A DNA stretch of 53,139 bases, from assembly GCA_902805935.1 (NCBI GenBank), contig CADCUR010000224.1, forward strand, positions 1-53,139, given 5' to 3'. The DNA comes from an uncultured Pyrinomonadaceae bacterium. GTDB taxonomy: Bacteria > Acidobacteriota > Blastocatellia > Pyrinomonadales > Pyrinomonadaceae. The notes beneath the pieces were generated by a model, which was not told the origin of the DNA, ran no database searches, and worked only from the letters and a program-made list of their open reading frames with translations. Position numbers and translations under genes: made by a program. Shown one piece after another: positions 33,120-41,753 of the stretch. How positions within the stretch are numbered: the stretch's first letter is position 1; every line of letters begins with the position of its first letter.

Positions 33120-34988
33120 ATGTGTTTTCGACGCTTTGTTTATCTGAGTGTTTTGGGTTTGGCGTTTTTTACCGTTTCGTTCGCCCAGAGTTTGCCGACT
33201 AATTCGACGACCGAATCGCCGTCGGAAAAAGAGAAAAAACAAAAGGAACTGCAAAAGACGGTTTTGGAAATGCTCGACCAGGCGGTCGGCGAAGCGGCGG
33301 CTTTGAAGTTGGCGCAAAACCGCGCGATTGTTTTCGCCATTGCCGGAGATTTGTATTGGAAGTTCGACGAAAAACGCGCCCGCGAACTTTTTCGCAGCGC
33401 GGCAAACGACATTATCGTCTCAAACGCCGAAGCCGAAAAAGAGAAAAAGGAAACCGACGACACGTTCGGACAAATTTACGAATTCAACGATACGCGTAAT
33501 CAAATTTTGCCGATGATCGCCAAACACGACGCCGATTTAGCTTTGGAATTGCTCGTGCAAACCAGACCCGCAAAAATCACCGAAGCATTAGCAAAGGCGA
33601 CCGACCCGAACGCCAAGCAAGAAGGCGGAATGCTCAACTTCAACCCCGACCAATATCGCGTGCGGCAGGAAATCGCGCTCGAACAGCAGTTTGCCGTTCT
33701 CGCCGCCGAACAAAATCCCGACAAAGCCATCAAATTAATCAAGGAAAGTCTGGCGAAGGGAATTTCGTGGAACGTGATGCCGCTGCTGCAAAAAATCAAT
33801 CAAAAAGACGAGAAAAAAGCCTCTGCTCTGGCTGATGATGTCGTCAGAAAAATCGTTGACACCGATTTGACCAAAAAGCGCGAAGATTTAGGCGCGGCGA
33901 TTCGTTTTCTGCAATCTGCTACTGATCCGAATCAGCCGAAAACGACCAAAGAAAAACAATTCAAATTTTCCGAACGGCAATTGAGAGACATCGCCGACAA
34001 ACTCGTCAGCACGTTTATGCAGCCGTCGAATTCGCTGGAAATGACGATGGGAATGTCGCAGGCGATGCCGAATCTGGAAAAAATCGTGCCGGAAAAAGTT
34101 CAGCTTTTGAAGCAGAAACAAGCCGAAGCGACGAAAAATCTGCCGCCCGAGTTAAAGCGTTTTCAGCAGCAGGAAAAACTCTGGAATCCGAATTCCACGC
34201 CCGAAGAAATTCTCACCGAAATACCGAAACTCAACGAATTCGAGCGAACGCAGGCGTATCAGTCTTTAACATACAAAATCGGACAGATCGAAGACGAAAC
34301 AAGGGCGAAGAAAATTATCGAACAAATCCCCGACGAAAAAGCCCGGCAAAACGCTGCCGAACAATTCGAGTCGGGGAGAATCAGCCGCGCGGCGCGTGAC
34401 GGCAAGCTCGACGAAGCGAAAAAACTGATCGGCAATTTGAGCAAAAAGAAAACTCAAATTCAAAAACTCGTGTCGCTGGCGACGGACTTTCATAAAAAGG
34501 CAACGGAAAAAGACCGCGAAACCGCCGTTAATTTAATGAAGGACGCCAAAGCCCTGGCTAACGAATACCCGGAAGATGAAGACGAATTAAACGATTTGAT
34601 GGAAATCGTGAGAGGCTACGCGACGATTAATGCGGACGAAGCGTTTCGGATGTTCGACCCGATTGTTGATCAAATCAACGATTTTGTGCAGGCTTCCGCG
34701 ATTTTGAGCAAATACAACAAACGCAACCGCACTTTCAAAAAAGGCGAACTGTTGATGCGCGTCAACGGCTATTCGTGGGACGGACTGCTTCTTTTTCGCT
34801 ACATCAATCAAATTCAACTGCTCGGCAAAGCCGACCTCAACCGAATGAGTTCGCTCTCCAACAAATTCCAGCGCAGCGACGCCCGCACCATCGTCAAACT
34901 GTTTGTCGCACAAGGGTTTTTGGCTGAAGAAAAGAAAGCCGACAACGGCGGCGCAGCGGGCGGCAGTGTTGTTATACTCGGAATGTAA
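33120..34988 (+). CDS. Secreted helical protein of unknown function, 622 aa
   Basis: A signal peptide (to about residue 23, FAQ) followed by nearly 600 residues of charged helix, with units such as ARELFRSAANDII and DADLALELLVQTRP that look like a helical solenoid. I do not recognise a named family and see no catalytic motif. It is expected in the periplasm. AGGAG sits eight bases before the ATG. A 15-bp terminator follows. A solenoid scaffold fits the composition better than an enzyme. Confidence 0.7.
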   Translation: MCFRRFVYLSVLGLAFFTVSFAQSLPTNSTTESPSEKEKKQKELQKTVLEMLDQAVGEAAALKLAQNRAIVFAIAGDLYWKFDEKRARELFRSAANDIIVSNAEAEKEKKETDDTFGQIYEFNDTRNQILPMIAKHDADLALELLVQTRPAKITEALAKATDPNAKQEGGMLNFNPDQYRVRQEIALEQQFAVLAAEQNPDKAIKLIKESLAKGISWNVMPLLQKINQKDEKKASALADDVVRKIVDTDLTKKREDLGAAIRFLQSATDPNQPKTTKEKQFKFSERQLRDIADKLVSTFMQPSNSLEMTMGMSQAMPNLEKIVPEKVQLLKQKQAEATKNLPPELKRFQQQEKLWNPNSTPEEILTEIPKLNEFERTQAYQSLTYKIGQIEDETRAKKIIEQIPDEKARQNAAEQFESGRISRAARDGKLDEAKKLIGNLSKKKTQIQKLVSLATDFHKKATEKDRETAVNLMKDAKALANEYPEDEDELNDLMEIVRGYATINADEAFRMFDPIVDQINDFVQASAILSKYNKRNRTFKKGELLMRVNGYSWDGLLLFRYINQIQLLGKADLNRMSSLSNKFQRSDARTIVKLFVAQGFLAEEKKADNGGAAGGSVVILGM

Positions 34989-35025
34989 AATCTAAAAACC
35001 GTAAATTTTGGGATGTTCGCAAACT

Positions 35026-35071
35026 AAAAAGCGGCTGACAAATTGCCCGGATTATCTGTCAGCCGCTTTTT
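35026..35071 (+). terminator. Intrinsic terminator after the helical secreted protein
   Basis: A 15-bp stem (35026-35040 with 35057-35071) carrying AGCGGCTGACA, with a 16-base loop and a T-run. Confidence 0.82.
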
Positions 35072-35115
35072 TATTGCGGCAATAAAATTTTTGCGGGGAT
35101 TTTTTTTGCAAAAAT

Positions 35116-35190
35116 TTGTTAAAAATTAACAACAATGCGCTTTTCTTTTTTTTTGTGATTGTTTACAATATATCAGGTAAAAATTTACCT
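35116..35190 (+). promoter_or_regulatory. Palindrome-rich control region of the kinase gene
   Basis: TTGTTAA/TTAACAA (35116-35122 with 35126-35132) is a perfect 7-bp dyad. A possible -10 TACAAT lies at 35164-35169 with a poor -35 (TTTTCT) 17 bases upstream. A second dyad AGGTAAA/TTTACCT (35175-35181 with 35184-35190) sits just downstream. These look like regulator sites, but the regulator is unknown. Confidence 0.4.
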
Positions 35191-35233
35191 TCCCATCTTA
35201 ACCCAAAATTATTCCTTCGTTTACACACAAGAT

Positions 35234-36952
35234 ATGCTGACAAAAGATAAAGTTTTAAAAGGGCGTTACCGAATCATTGACGCGCTCGGACAAAGCGAGA
35301 CCGGCGCGGTTTATGAAGCCTATGACAGTATCCGCAAGGCGAATGTCGCCGTGAAGGAAATTCTGATTGATTCGGAAAAAGTTCCGGCGATCAACGAACG
35401 CGAAGTTCTCAAACGCTCGTTCGCCGACCGCGCGAAAACTTTGGCGGAAGTCAAACACGAATCTTTGCCGCAGATTCGCGGTTATTTCTCGGAATTCGAC
35501 CGTCAGTATCTGGTGATGGAATTGATTAACGGCGACGACGCGGGCGAATTGTTAGCGAAAAATGAAAAGCCGCTGTCGTTTTCGGACGCAACGAACTGGG
35601 CAGATCAACTGCTCGACGCGCTCGATTATCTGCATACGCTCGCGCCGCCGCTCATTCACGGCGACATCAAACCGCAAAACGTAAAGCTGAATTCGCGCGG
35701 CAAAATAAAACTGCTCGGTTTCGATATTACCGAAAGCAAAGACGCAAAGATCAACACCATCGTCACGAATCAAACCGCTGTCGCTGCCGCTCTGCCTTAT
35801 TCGCCGCTCGAACAAATTCTGCGAACGGTTGACTTGGCGGAAAGAGGCGTGACAACGAAAGTTTACGGCGAGAAACTGAAAAACGCCTTAAAGAAAACCG
35901 CCGACGCGCGAAGCGACGTTTACGCGCTCGGCGCGACGCTTTATCATCTGGTGACGGCGCAGATTCCGGTTGACGCGCTCGAACGAACGCTCGCCGTTTG
36001 GTCCGAAGAATTCGACCCGCTGCCGTCCGCTAACGAACTCAACCCGGCGATTCCAATCGAAGTCTCCGACGTTTTGGCGAAAGCGATGGAACTCGAACCG
36101 GAGAAGCGCTTCGGGTCGGCGATGGAGATGCGCCAGGCGTTGCAGACCGCTGTCACGCGGGCGCAGGAACGCGCGGCGGAAGAAGTTAAAATCCGCGAAG
36201 CGTCAGCCGCCCGCGAAACTCTCTTGGCTGAGGAAAAACGTCTGGGAGAGGAACGCCAAAAAGTCGAACAGGAGCGGCTGCGGCTTGAAGAAGAACGCAA
36301 ACAGCAGGCGGATTTGGTTCAGCAGCAATTGAAGACCGCCGAAGCCGAACGGAAAAAAGCCGAACAACGCGCTGCCGAAGCCGAAAAGCGGCTTTTGGAA
36401 AAGAAAACCATTAACGCCGACGAAAACAAACATTCGGCAGTCAAAGAGAATTTCGTTCAAAAAGCGTCCGACGCAGATGCTACGACTAAACCAGACGAAC
36501 AAAAAATCGCGTTCGAGGACTCTTCGGTTTTGTTCGCCGAGCCGGAGCAGAACAGAAAACCGGCGTGGCTTTTGCCCGCCGTGATTGTGGGTTTTCTACT
36601 AATCGGCGGCGCGGCTGGAATCTGGGCTTTGCGGTCGCCGAACGTTGCGGCGGAATCAAATCAATCGAGTCCGAGCCAAGCGGTTGTTGTAGAGAATCCG
36701 CCGCCCGCGCCCACCGTCGAAGCCGCGCCGCAGCCGACAATTGAGACGATTTCCGCGACCAAAGCGCCGACGACTTCCGCGCCGTCGGTTTCCGTCGAAA
36801 AAACTGCCTCCCAAACCGCGACTAGAAACAAACCTGTCGTCGCCGCAGCTCCGCAACAGTCAAAAGTTGAGAAACCCGCTGCGGCGCGTCCCAAACCGGC
36901 GGCTACTCAAAAAAAAGCCGTTACGGTTGACGATATTATCGGCGGCAATTAA
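35234..36952 (+). CDS. Degenerate Ser/Thr protein kinase with transmembrane tail
   Basis: A 572-residue membrane protein. The kinase fold spans about 11-280. The ATP lysine K41 (VAVKEI) and the catalytic-loop aspartate D144 (HGDIKPQN) are kept, but the metal-binding DFG reads GFD at 162-164 (KLLGFDITE), and the glycine loop is GQSETGAV. Loss of the DFG aspartate suggests a pseudokinase or weak kinase. A coiled coil (about 300-395) leads to one membrane helix (about 443-466) and a Pro/Ala/Ser-rich extracytoplasmic tail ending in DDIIGGN. The frame opens 25 codons earlier, but the ATG at 35234 starts the fold. Confidence 0.85.
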   Translation: MLTKDKVLKGRYRIIDALGQSETGAVYEAYDSIRKANVAVKEILIDSEKVPAINEREVLKRSFADRAKTLAEVKHESLPQIRGYFSEFDRQYLVMELINGDDAGELLAKNEKPLSFSDATNWADQLLDALDYLHTLAPPLIHGDIKPQNVKLNSRGKIKLLGFDITESKDAKINTIVTNQTAVAAALPYSPLEQILRTVDLAERGVTTKVYGEKLKNALKKTADARSDVYALGATLYHLVTAQIPVDALERTLAVWSEEFDPLPSANELNPAIPIEVSDVLAKAMELEPEKRFGSAMEMRQALQTAVTRAQERAAEEVKIREASAARETLLAEEKRLGEERQKVEQERLRLEEERKQQADLVQQQLKTAEAERKKAEQRAAEAEKRLLEKKTINADENKHSAVKENFVQKASDADATTKPDEQKIAFEDSSVLFAEPEQNRKPAWLLPAVIVGFLLIGGAAGIWALRSPNVAAESNQSSPSQAVVVENPPPAPTVEAAPQPTIETISATKAPTTSAPSVSVEKTASQTATRNKPVVAAAPQQSKVEKPAAARPKPAATQKKAVTVDDIIGGN

Positions 36953-37058
36953 ACCAATTGCCGCTACACAACAAAGAGAATTTCTTATATGCGAGCTTTA
37001 ACGTCTTAAGGTTTGCCCAACATCAAAGCTGATTTATCAAGCGTCGAGGAACAAAAAT

Positions 37059-38159
37059 ATGAAACTCTTAAATCTTTCCCGAATCAGATTAAGGCGCCCG
37101 CGCGTTCTTTCCGTTTTTGCATCGGCATCGTTGATGCTTTCGCTGACGCTGTTCAGTCAATTCGGACAGGCGCAGCAGGCGCAGCTTAGCTTAGCCGATA
37201 TTTTAATCGGTCTGCGGTCGAAAAAGGTGACGCTCGACGAGCGCAACAAACTTTTGTCCGGCGCGGTCATCGAGCGCGGAACGACTTTCTCGCTCACGCC
37301 GGAAATCGAAACCGAACTCGTCGGCACGGGCGCGAGCCGTGAACTCGTCGAAGCGATTCGCCGAAAAAGCGAGAAAATAATAGCAGCCGTCGCTTCCAAA
37401 CCCGATTCCATTCCCGTAGCGACTCCAACGCCTGGTCCCGATTACGCATTTTTCCGCAAGCGGGCTGATGAAAATAACTTTAAAGGCGAATTTGCGCTTG
37501 CCGTGGAAGATTACAACAAAGCCATCGAGTTAAATCCGAAGGATGCCGCCTCATATCTCAATCGCGGGCGAGCATATTCCGGCAGAAAAAATTACGATTC
37601 GGCGATTCTCGATTACAATAAAACGATCGAACTCAACCCGCAGGATTCGACGGCATATTTCAACCGCGCAGACGTTTACGAAAGGAAAGGCAACGTCCAG
37701 CAAGCCGCCGCTGATTATCAAAAAGCCGTCGAGCTTGACGCGGGCAACGAACCGGCGAAAAACAATTTAAAGCGGTTGCAGAACGAATTGGCGAAAAACT
37801 CGCCGAAACCGAAAATACAAGAATCGCCCGTAGCAATCGAAGCGCCTAAAATAACGGAAACGTCCGCCGCGCCCAAATCGGTTGACCTCGGACAACTAAA
37901 CAGTCTCGCCCTCAAATTGGCGATGCCGGTTTACCCTGAAATCGCCCAAAAATTAAACGCTCAGGGAAAAGTCACGGTTCAAATAATGCTCGACGAAGAA
38001 GGCAAAGTTATTTCCGCCAAAGCGACAAGCGGCTCTACTTTGCTGCGTTCGCCGAGTGAAGATGCCGCCCGCAAATCGAAATTCAAACCAACCATGGTCG
38101 GTAATCAGGCGGTTAAAGCCACCGGCTTTATCACCTACAATTTCGTTGATAAAATGTAG
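37059..38159 (+). CDS. Secreted TPR protein with C-terminal TonB domain
   Basis: A 366-residue protein with a signal peptide or anchor (hydrophobic about 19-38), a helical segment to 115, three TPR units (FALAVEDYNKAIELNPKDAA and two similar ones), a Pro/Lys-rich linker and a C-terminal TonB_C domain (VYPEIAQKLNAQGKVTVQIM to the end). TonB_C domains contact outer-membrane receptors. No ExbB or ExbD is nearby, so it may be one of the TPR-TonB_C adaptors rather than an energiser. GAGG lies near the ATG. A bidirectional terminator follows. Confidence 0.85.
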   Translation: MKLLNLSRIRLRRPRVLSVFASASLMLSLTLFSQFGQAQQAQLSLADILIGLRSKKVTLDERNKLLSGAVIERGTTFSLTPEIETELVGTGASRELVEAIRRKSEKIIAAVASKPDSIPVATPTPGPDYAFFRKRADENNFKGEFALAVEDYNKAIELNPKDAASYLNRGRAYSGRKNYDSAILDYNKTIELNPQDSTAYFNRADVYERKGNVQQAAADYQKAVELDAGNEPAKNNLKRLQNELAKNSPKPKIQESPVAIEAPKITETSAAPKSVDLGQLNSLALKLAMPVYPEIAQKLNAQGKVTVQIMLDEEGKVISAKATSGSTLLRSPSEDAARKSKFKPTMVGNQAVKATGFITYNFVDKM

Positions 38160-38200
38160 ATGTAATAATTCCGACTTATGAAAATCGTTTGAATTAAAAA

Positions 38201-38254
38201 GCGAAAGGCGCGACGTTTTAACTTTGATTATAGTTAAAACGCCGCGCCTTTCGC
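38201..38254. terminator. Bidirectional terminator between convergent genes
   Basis: Arms of 23 bases (38201-38223 and 38232-38254) pair with one mismatch around an 8-base loop. It lies between the TPR-TonB gene and deoC, which converge. Confidence 0.8.
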
Positions 38255-38294
38255 GCATCGGCGCAAAGAACATTTTTGATTCCTGAAGCGGCTT

Positions 38295-39164
38295 TTAATA
38301 ATTTCCGGCGACGATATTTGATTTTACACCGCCCGCTTCCTGCGCGATTTTAACGCCGACCGACGCGCCGATGCGCGTCGCTCCTGCTTCAAACATCGCC
38401 CGCGCGTCTTCGATTCCCTTCACGCCGCCCGACGCTTTGACGCCGAGATTTGCGCCGACCACGCGCCGCATCAGCTGGACATCCTCGACCGTCGCGCCGC
38501 CTTTGGCAAATCCGGTCGAGGTTTTGACAAAATCCGCGCCCGCGTTTTTCGATGCGAGACACGCGCGGACTTTTTCGTCGTCGGTTAGAAGCGCGGTTTC
38601 GATAATCACTTTGCACAACACGCCGTTTTCGTGCGCGGCTGTGACGACGTGGCGAATGTCGTCTTCGACCGCGCAGTCGTCGCCGGATTTCAGCGCGCCG
38701 ATGTTAATGACCATATCAACTTCGCTGGCGCCATTAAAAATCACGCGACGGGCTTCAAACGCCTTCACGTCCGAAAGCGTAGCGCCCAAAGGAAAGCCAA
38801 TCACCGTACAGACCGGAACATTTGAACCTTTCAGAAATTCCGCCGCTTTTTTCACCCACGCCGGATTGACGCAAACCGACGCGAAACCGTATTGCACGGC
38901 TTCCTGACAAAGTTTTTTAATGTCAGTCTCAGACGCTTCCGGCTTTAATAAAGTGTGATCAACGAGGCTCGCCCAATCTTGCGCCGTTGCCGATTGACCG
39001 AGGACGACGCCGATGCGCGACGCGCCCGCGTCAACGATTCGTCGGACATCCGCGCTGCAAAACGACGGACAATAATCGTCCGCGCCGCTGTCGAGCCGCG
39101 ACAAAACCAAATCGGTGATTTGCTCGACGAGCGTTTCGTAATTGCCGTTTTGAAGATTAGCCAT
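38295..39164 (-). CDS. deoC: Deoxyribose-phosphate aldolase with N-terminal extension
   Basis: A 289-residue class I aldolase that splits 2-deoxyribose-5-phosphate into acetaldehyde and glyceraldehyde-3-phosphate. The Schiff-base lysine K214 (FVKTSTGF) and the second active lysine K243 (VKASGGVKG) are present, with DHTLLKP at 69-75 and VDMVINIG. The core resembles E. coli DeoC (259 residues), but about 65 residues are added in front. The first 25 ([17 protein letters not shown]) form an amphipathic helix like the targeting peptides of microcompartment cargo. It lies eight bases after rpiB on the same strand. Confidence 0.93.
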   Translation of the reverse strand: MANLQNGNYETLVEQITDLVLSRLDSGADDYCPSFCSADVRRIVDAGASRIGVVLGQSATAQDWASLVDHTLLKPEASETDIKKLCQEAVQYGFASVCVNPAWVKKAAEFLKGSNVPVCTVIGFPLGATLSDVKAFEARRVIFNGASEVDMVINIGALKSGDDCAVEDDIRHVVTAAHENGVLCKVIIETALLTDDEKVRACLASKNAGADFVKTSTGFAKGGATVEDVQLMRRVVGANLGVKASGGVKGIEDARAMFEAGATRIGASVGVKIAQEAGGVKSNIVAGNY

Positions 39165-39172
39165 TTTTGTCT

Positions 39173-39973
39173 CTAGCGTTTGTATTGTCGCTCAATCTGG
39201 TCAATTTTTCCAACGCGCTTTCGGTGCCTCTCTTCGGTCAAATCGGTTGCCAGAAACGCTTCGACGATTTCCTTTATTTGGCTAAAATCGTTTTGACCGC
39301 TGCCCAAAGTTAAAACATTCGCGCCGTTATGCTCGCGAGAATTGCGCGCCAGCGCGACCGAATAACAGGCGGCGGCGCGGACGTTCGGAACTTTGTTCGC
39401 CGTCATCGCGCTTCCGATTCCGGCGCCGTCAATGATGATTCCGACATCAACGGATTTTTCGGAAACCGCACGGGCTACCGCGTGCGCGAAGTCCGGGTAA
39501 TCAACTGCGTCTGTCGAGTTCGTCCCGAAATCGCGGATTTGGAGACCTAACTCGTCAAGGAAAATCTTCAATTCTTCTTTGAATTGAAAACCGCCGTGGT
39601 CGGCGCCGACGGCGACGGATTTTGCTTTTGATGAATCGCGTCGTGAAGATTTTACGACGAGTTCGATCCCTCTTTCTTTTATCAGGTCGGCGGCGAGCGG
39701 CGTAAATTTAGCGTTTTCCGAAACGCGCACTCGCGCGCCGCCGTCTAGCCCGCGCAAATCGTCTTCGGTAATCAAACTTTTCGCCGATTCGTCGCGGTCG
39801 AATTCTTTGCCAACCTCGTCTTTCAGCGAATTGACGACGAGGCGCTGCGGGAAAGTTTCCGCAGAAGTCGAAGCAGAAGAAGAAAAAGACGATTCATCTT
39901 CGACGGGAACGCGTTCCAGCACGTCTCTGACGAGTGCGCGCACGCGGTCGCGGGTTTCTTTGTCGTTTGCCAT
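39173..39973 (-). CDS. rpiB: RpiB/LacAB-family sugar-phosphate isomerase with N-terminal extension
   Basis: A 266-residue protein. Residues 118-266 are an RpiB fold with ADHGG (124-128), DYPDFA and the NKVPNVRAA region. The catalytic cysteine of E. coli-type RpiB is replaced by aspartate ([12 protein letters not shown]182). About 117 residues precede the fold: an amphipathic helix [15 protein letters not shown] (8-22), a Ser/Glu linker and a segment [17 protein letters not shown] that recurs in microcompartment-linked enzymes. The frame opens earlier at a GTG (40018), but the ATG at 39973 begins the targeting-like helix. It is the first gene of an rpiB-deoC operon. Confidence 0.86.
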   Translation of the reverse strand: MANDKETRDRVRALVRDVLERVPVEDESSFSSSASTSAETFPQRLVVNSLKDEVGKEFDRDESAKSLITEDDLRGLDGGARVRVSENAKFTPLAADLIKERGIELVVKSSRRDSSKAKSVAVGADHGGFQFKEELKIFLDELGLQIRDFGTNSTDAVDYPDFAHAVARAVSEKSVDVGIIIDGAGIGSAMTANKVPNVRAAACYSVALARNSREHNGANVLTLGSGQNDFSQIKEIVEAFLATDLTEERHRKRVGKIDQIERQYKR

Positions 39974-39996
39974 AAAGATTTTTTCGAGTCGGTAAA

Positions 39997-40025
39997 TTGA
40001 CGTTTCCAATTCTCTCACATACTAT
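39997..40025 (+). promoter_or_regulatory. Promoter for hpt
   Basis: TTGACG (39997-40002), 17 bases, TACTAT (40020-40025). GGAGG follows at 40054-40058, seven bases before the ATG at 40066. It lies in the divergent gap with rpiB. Confidence 0.65.
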
Positions 40026-40065
40026 TTTTCTAAACAATTTTAAGAGAATTTTCGGAGGATCAAAG

Positions 40066-40638
40066 ATGTCGGCGACACTCGTTCAAAAAATGACCGAATT
40101 TACCAACACAAATCTGGAAACCTTATATTCAGCCGAGCAGATAAAAACTCGCGTCGCCGAACTCGGCAAACAAATCGCCTTTGACTACGCCGACAAGGAT
40201 TTGGTCGTCATCGGCGTTTTGAAAGGCTCGTGCGTTTTTCTGGCGGATTTGATCCGCCAGATTGATTTGCCGCTGGCAATAGATTTTATGGCGGTGTCGT
40301 CTTACAAAGACGGCACGAAATCAACGGGCGACGTTGAGATTTTGAAAGACGCGAGCCAGCCGATTCGCGGCAAAGACGTGATTGTCGTCGAAGACATCGT
40401 TGACACCGGCTTAACTTTATTTCGCCTGTTGGAAATTTTAGGCTCGCGCGGCGCAAGCTCGATTAAAATCGCCGCTCTGCTGGATAAACCCGAACCGCGC
40501 ATCAAAAAAGAATTGAAAATTGATTACTGCGGTTTTCAGATTCCGAATAAATTCGTCGTCGGCTACGGTTTGGACGTGGCTGGACGCTACCGCAATCTGC
40601 CGTTCATCGGCGTGGTGAAAAATCCCCACATCGCCTAA
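40066..40638 (+). CDS. hpt: Hypoxanthine phosphoribosyltransferase
   Basis: A 190-residue purine-salvage enzyme that converts hypoxanthine (and usually guanine) with PRPP to the nucleotide. The PRPP-binding loop VIVVEDIVDTGLTL, the early VIGVLKGSCVFLADL and the C-terminal FVVGYGLDVAGRYRNLP are all typical. The frame opens earlier, but a perfect GGAGG seven bases before the ATG at 40066 fixes the start. It diverges from rpiB-deoC, a pairing of pentose-phosphate and purine salvage that would make functional sense, though co-regulation is not shown. Confidence 0.93.
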   Translation: MSATLVQKMTEFTNTNLETLYSAEQIKTRVAELGKQIAFDYADKDLVVIGVLKGSCVFLADLIRQIDLPLAIDFMAVSSYKDGTKSTGDVEILKDASQPIRGKDVIVVEDIVDTGLTLFRLLEILGSRGASSIKIAALLDKPEPRIKKELKIDYCGFQIPNKFVVGYGLDVAGRYRNLPFIGVVKNPHIA

Positions 40639-40652
40639 AATTCAAATCTTTC

Positions 40653-40682
40653 TTGACACGAACTGCCCTGAACCGATAACTT
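40653..40682 (+). promoter_or_regulatory. Promoter for the RsbW-like gene
   Basis: A consensus TTGACA (40653-40658) is followed after 16-18 bases by GATAAC/TAACTT (40675-40682). The expected start leaves a leader of about six bases before the GTG at 40695. Confidence 0.55.
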
Positions 40683-40694
40683 ACAAACAAACTT

Positions 40695-41126
40695 GTGAGC
40701 GAAAAAAGAAGAGAATTAAAATTAACGAGCCGGCTCGAATCAGTCGAACAAGCTGCCGCCGAAGCGGAGAGATTTGCCGAATCGAACGATTTCGGCGAAG
40801 ACGTAAAATCCGCCGTTGATATGGCGGTGCGCGAAGCGGTTGCCAACGCCGTCAAACACGGAAATAAATTGGACGAAACAAAACGAGTCGAGATTACGTT
40901 TGAAAATCGCGGCGAAGCGTTTGAAATAACTGTCAGAGATTTCGGCGCAGGCTTTGCGGTCGAGGAAGTTCCCGACCCGACGAATCCTGAAAATCTATTA
41001 AAGGCGAGCGGGCGCGGCATTCTATTTATGCGCTCGTTTATGGACGAAGTCGAATGGTCTAATCACGCCGAGGGCGGTATGATTGTCAAAATGCTGAAAA
41101 AACGCGAATCGAACTTGGACTTTTGA
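40695..41126 (+). CDS. RsbW-like anti-sigma factor kinase
   Basis: A 143-residue GHKL-type ATPase of the anti-sigma serine kinase family. The N box AVREAVANAVKHGN, the G1 box VRDFGAGF and the GRGILFMRSFMD helix are clear. Such proteins bind and silence a sigma factor, or phosphorylate a STAS antagonist. The start is a GTG, with no ribosome-binding sequence and a close promoter. The STAS gene lies 57 bases downstream on the same strand, so this is a typical kinase/antagonist pair. No sigma-factor gene is in the window. Confidence 0.88.
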   Translation: MSEKRRELKLTSRLESVEQAAAEAERFAESNDFGEDVKSAVDMAVREAVANAVKHGNKLDETKRVEITFENRGEAFEITVRDFGAGFAVEEVPDPTNPENLLKASGRGILFMRSFMDEVEWSNHAEGGMIVKMLKKRESNLDF

Positions 41127-41183
41127 GAAGGTTCTAGTCTAAAATTTGCAATCAAAACTTTTTTCAAAAACAGGAGATAATAA

Positions 41184-41531
41184 ATGGCTGAACTTAATAT
41201 TTCGGAACGTCAGGCGGGCGATATTACGATTCTCGATATGGACGGCAAGGTGACCATCGGCGAAGGCAGCGTCGCGCTTCGCACGACTATTCGCCGTCTC
41301 TTAGGCGAGGGCAAAAAGAAAATTCTGCTTAATCTGGGCAGAGTCGGTTACGTTGATTCGAGCGGCATCGGCGAACTCGTGTCGAGCTTTACCGCCGTCA
41401 ATAAAGAAGACGGCAGTTTGAAGCTGCTGAATTTGACGCAAAAGATTCAAGACCTGCTGGCAATCACCAAACTTTTGACCGTTTTCGACGTTTACGAAAA
41501 CGAAGGCGAAGCTCTCAGCAGTTTCAAATAA
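41184..41531 (+). CDS. STAS-domain anti-sigma factor antagonist
   Basis: A 115-residue protein of the SpoIIAA/RsbV class. The phosphorylation strand and helix read [16 protein letters not shown], with the target serine in the DSSG motif. When unphosphorylated it binds the RsbW-like partner and frees the sigma factor. AGGAG precedes the ATG. It is downstream of the RsbW-like gene; in many operons the order is reversed. A short heptamer hairpin (AAAGGAT) follows and probably ends the message. Confidence 0.9.
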   Translation: MAELNISERQAGDITILDMDGKVTIGEGSVALRTTIRRLLGEGKKKILLNLGRVGYVDSSGIGELVSSFTAVNKEDGSLKLLNLTQKIQDLLAITKLLTVFDVYENEGEALSSFK

Positions 41532-41554
41532 AAGTGAAACTTTGCGCAGCGAGA

Positions 41555-41603
41555 GTTAAAGGATAAAGGATAAACGACAGTTGAATCCTTTATCCTTTTC
41601 GCG
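41555..41603. repeat. Inverted AAAGGAT heptamer hairpin
   Basis: AAAGGATAAAGGAT (41558-41571) pairs perfectly with the complement from 41585 to about 41598, around a 13-base loop. It lies about 25 bases past the STAS stop and is followed by T-rich sequence, so it may act as its terminator. Confidence 0.78.
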
Positions 41604-41648
41604 TTTTTGAAAAGCATCTTTCGTCCGCTGCCAAACATCTTTATTACA

Positions 41649-41724
41649 GCAAAGGCGCAAAATAGATCAGAAAATCACCCTTGTCGTTCCCCTTTGATTT
41701 TCTCGTCCTTCTTGCGTCCTTTGC
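41649..41724. repeat. Imperfect inverted repeat of GCAAAGG type
   Basis: Arms at 41649-41677 and 41694-41724 pair imperfectly (GCAAAGGCGCAA with TTGCGTCCTTTGC; AGAAAATCA with TTGATTTTCT). It lies directly upstream of the secreted protein's ATG at 41754. Confidence 0.65.
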
Positions 41725-41753
41725 AATTTCGGGTTTTTCTAATCACAAATACA

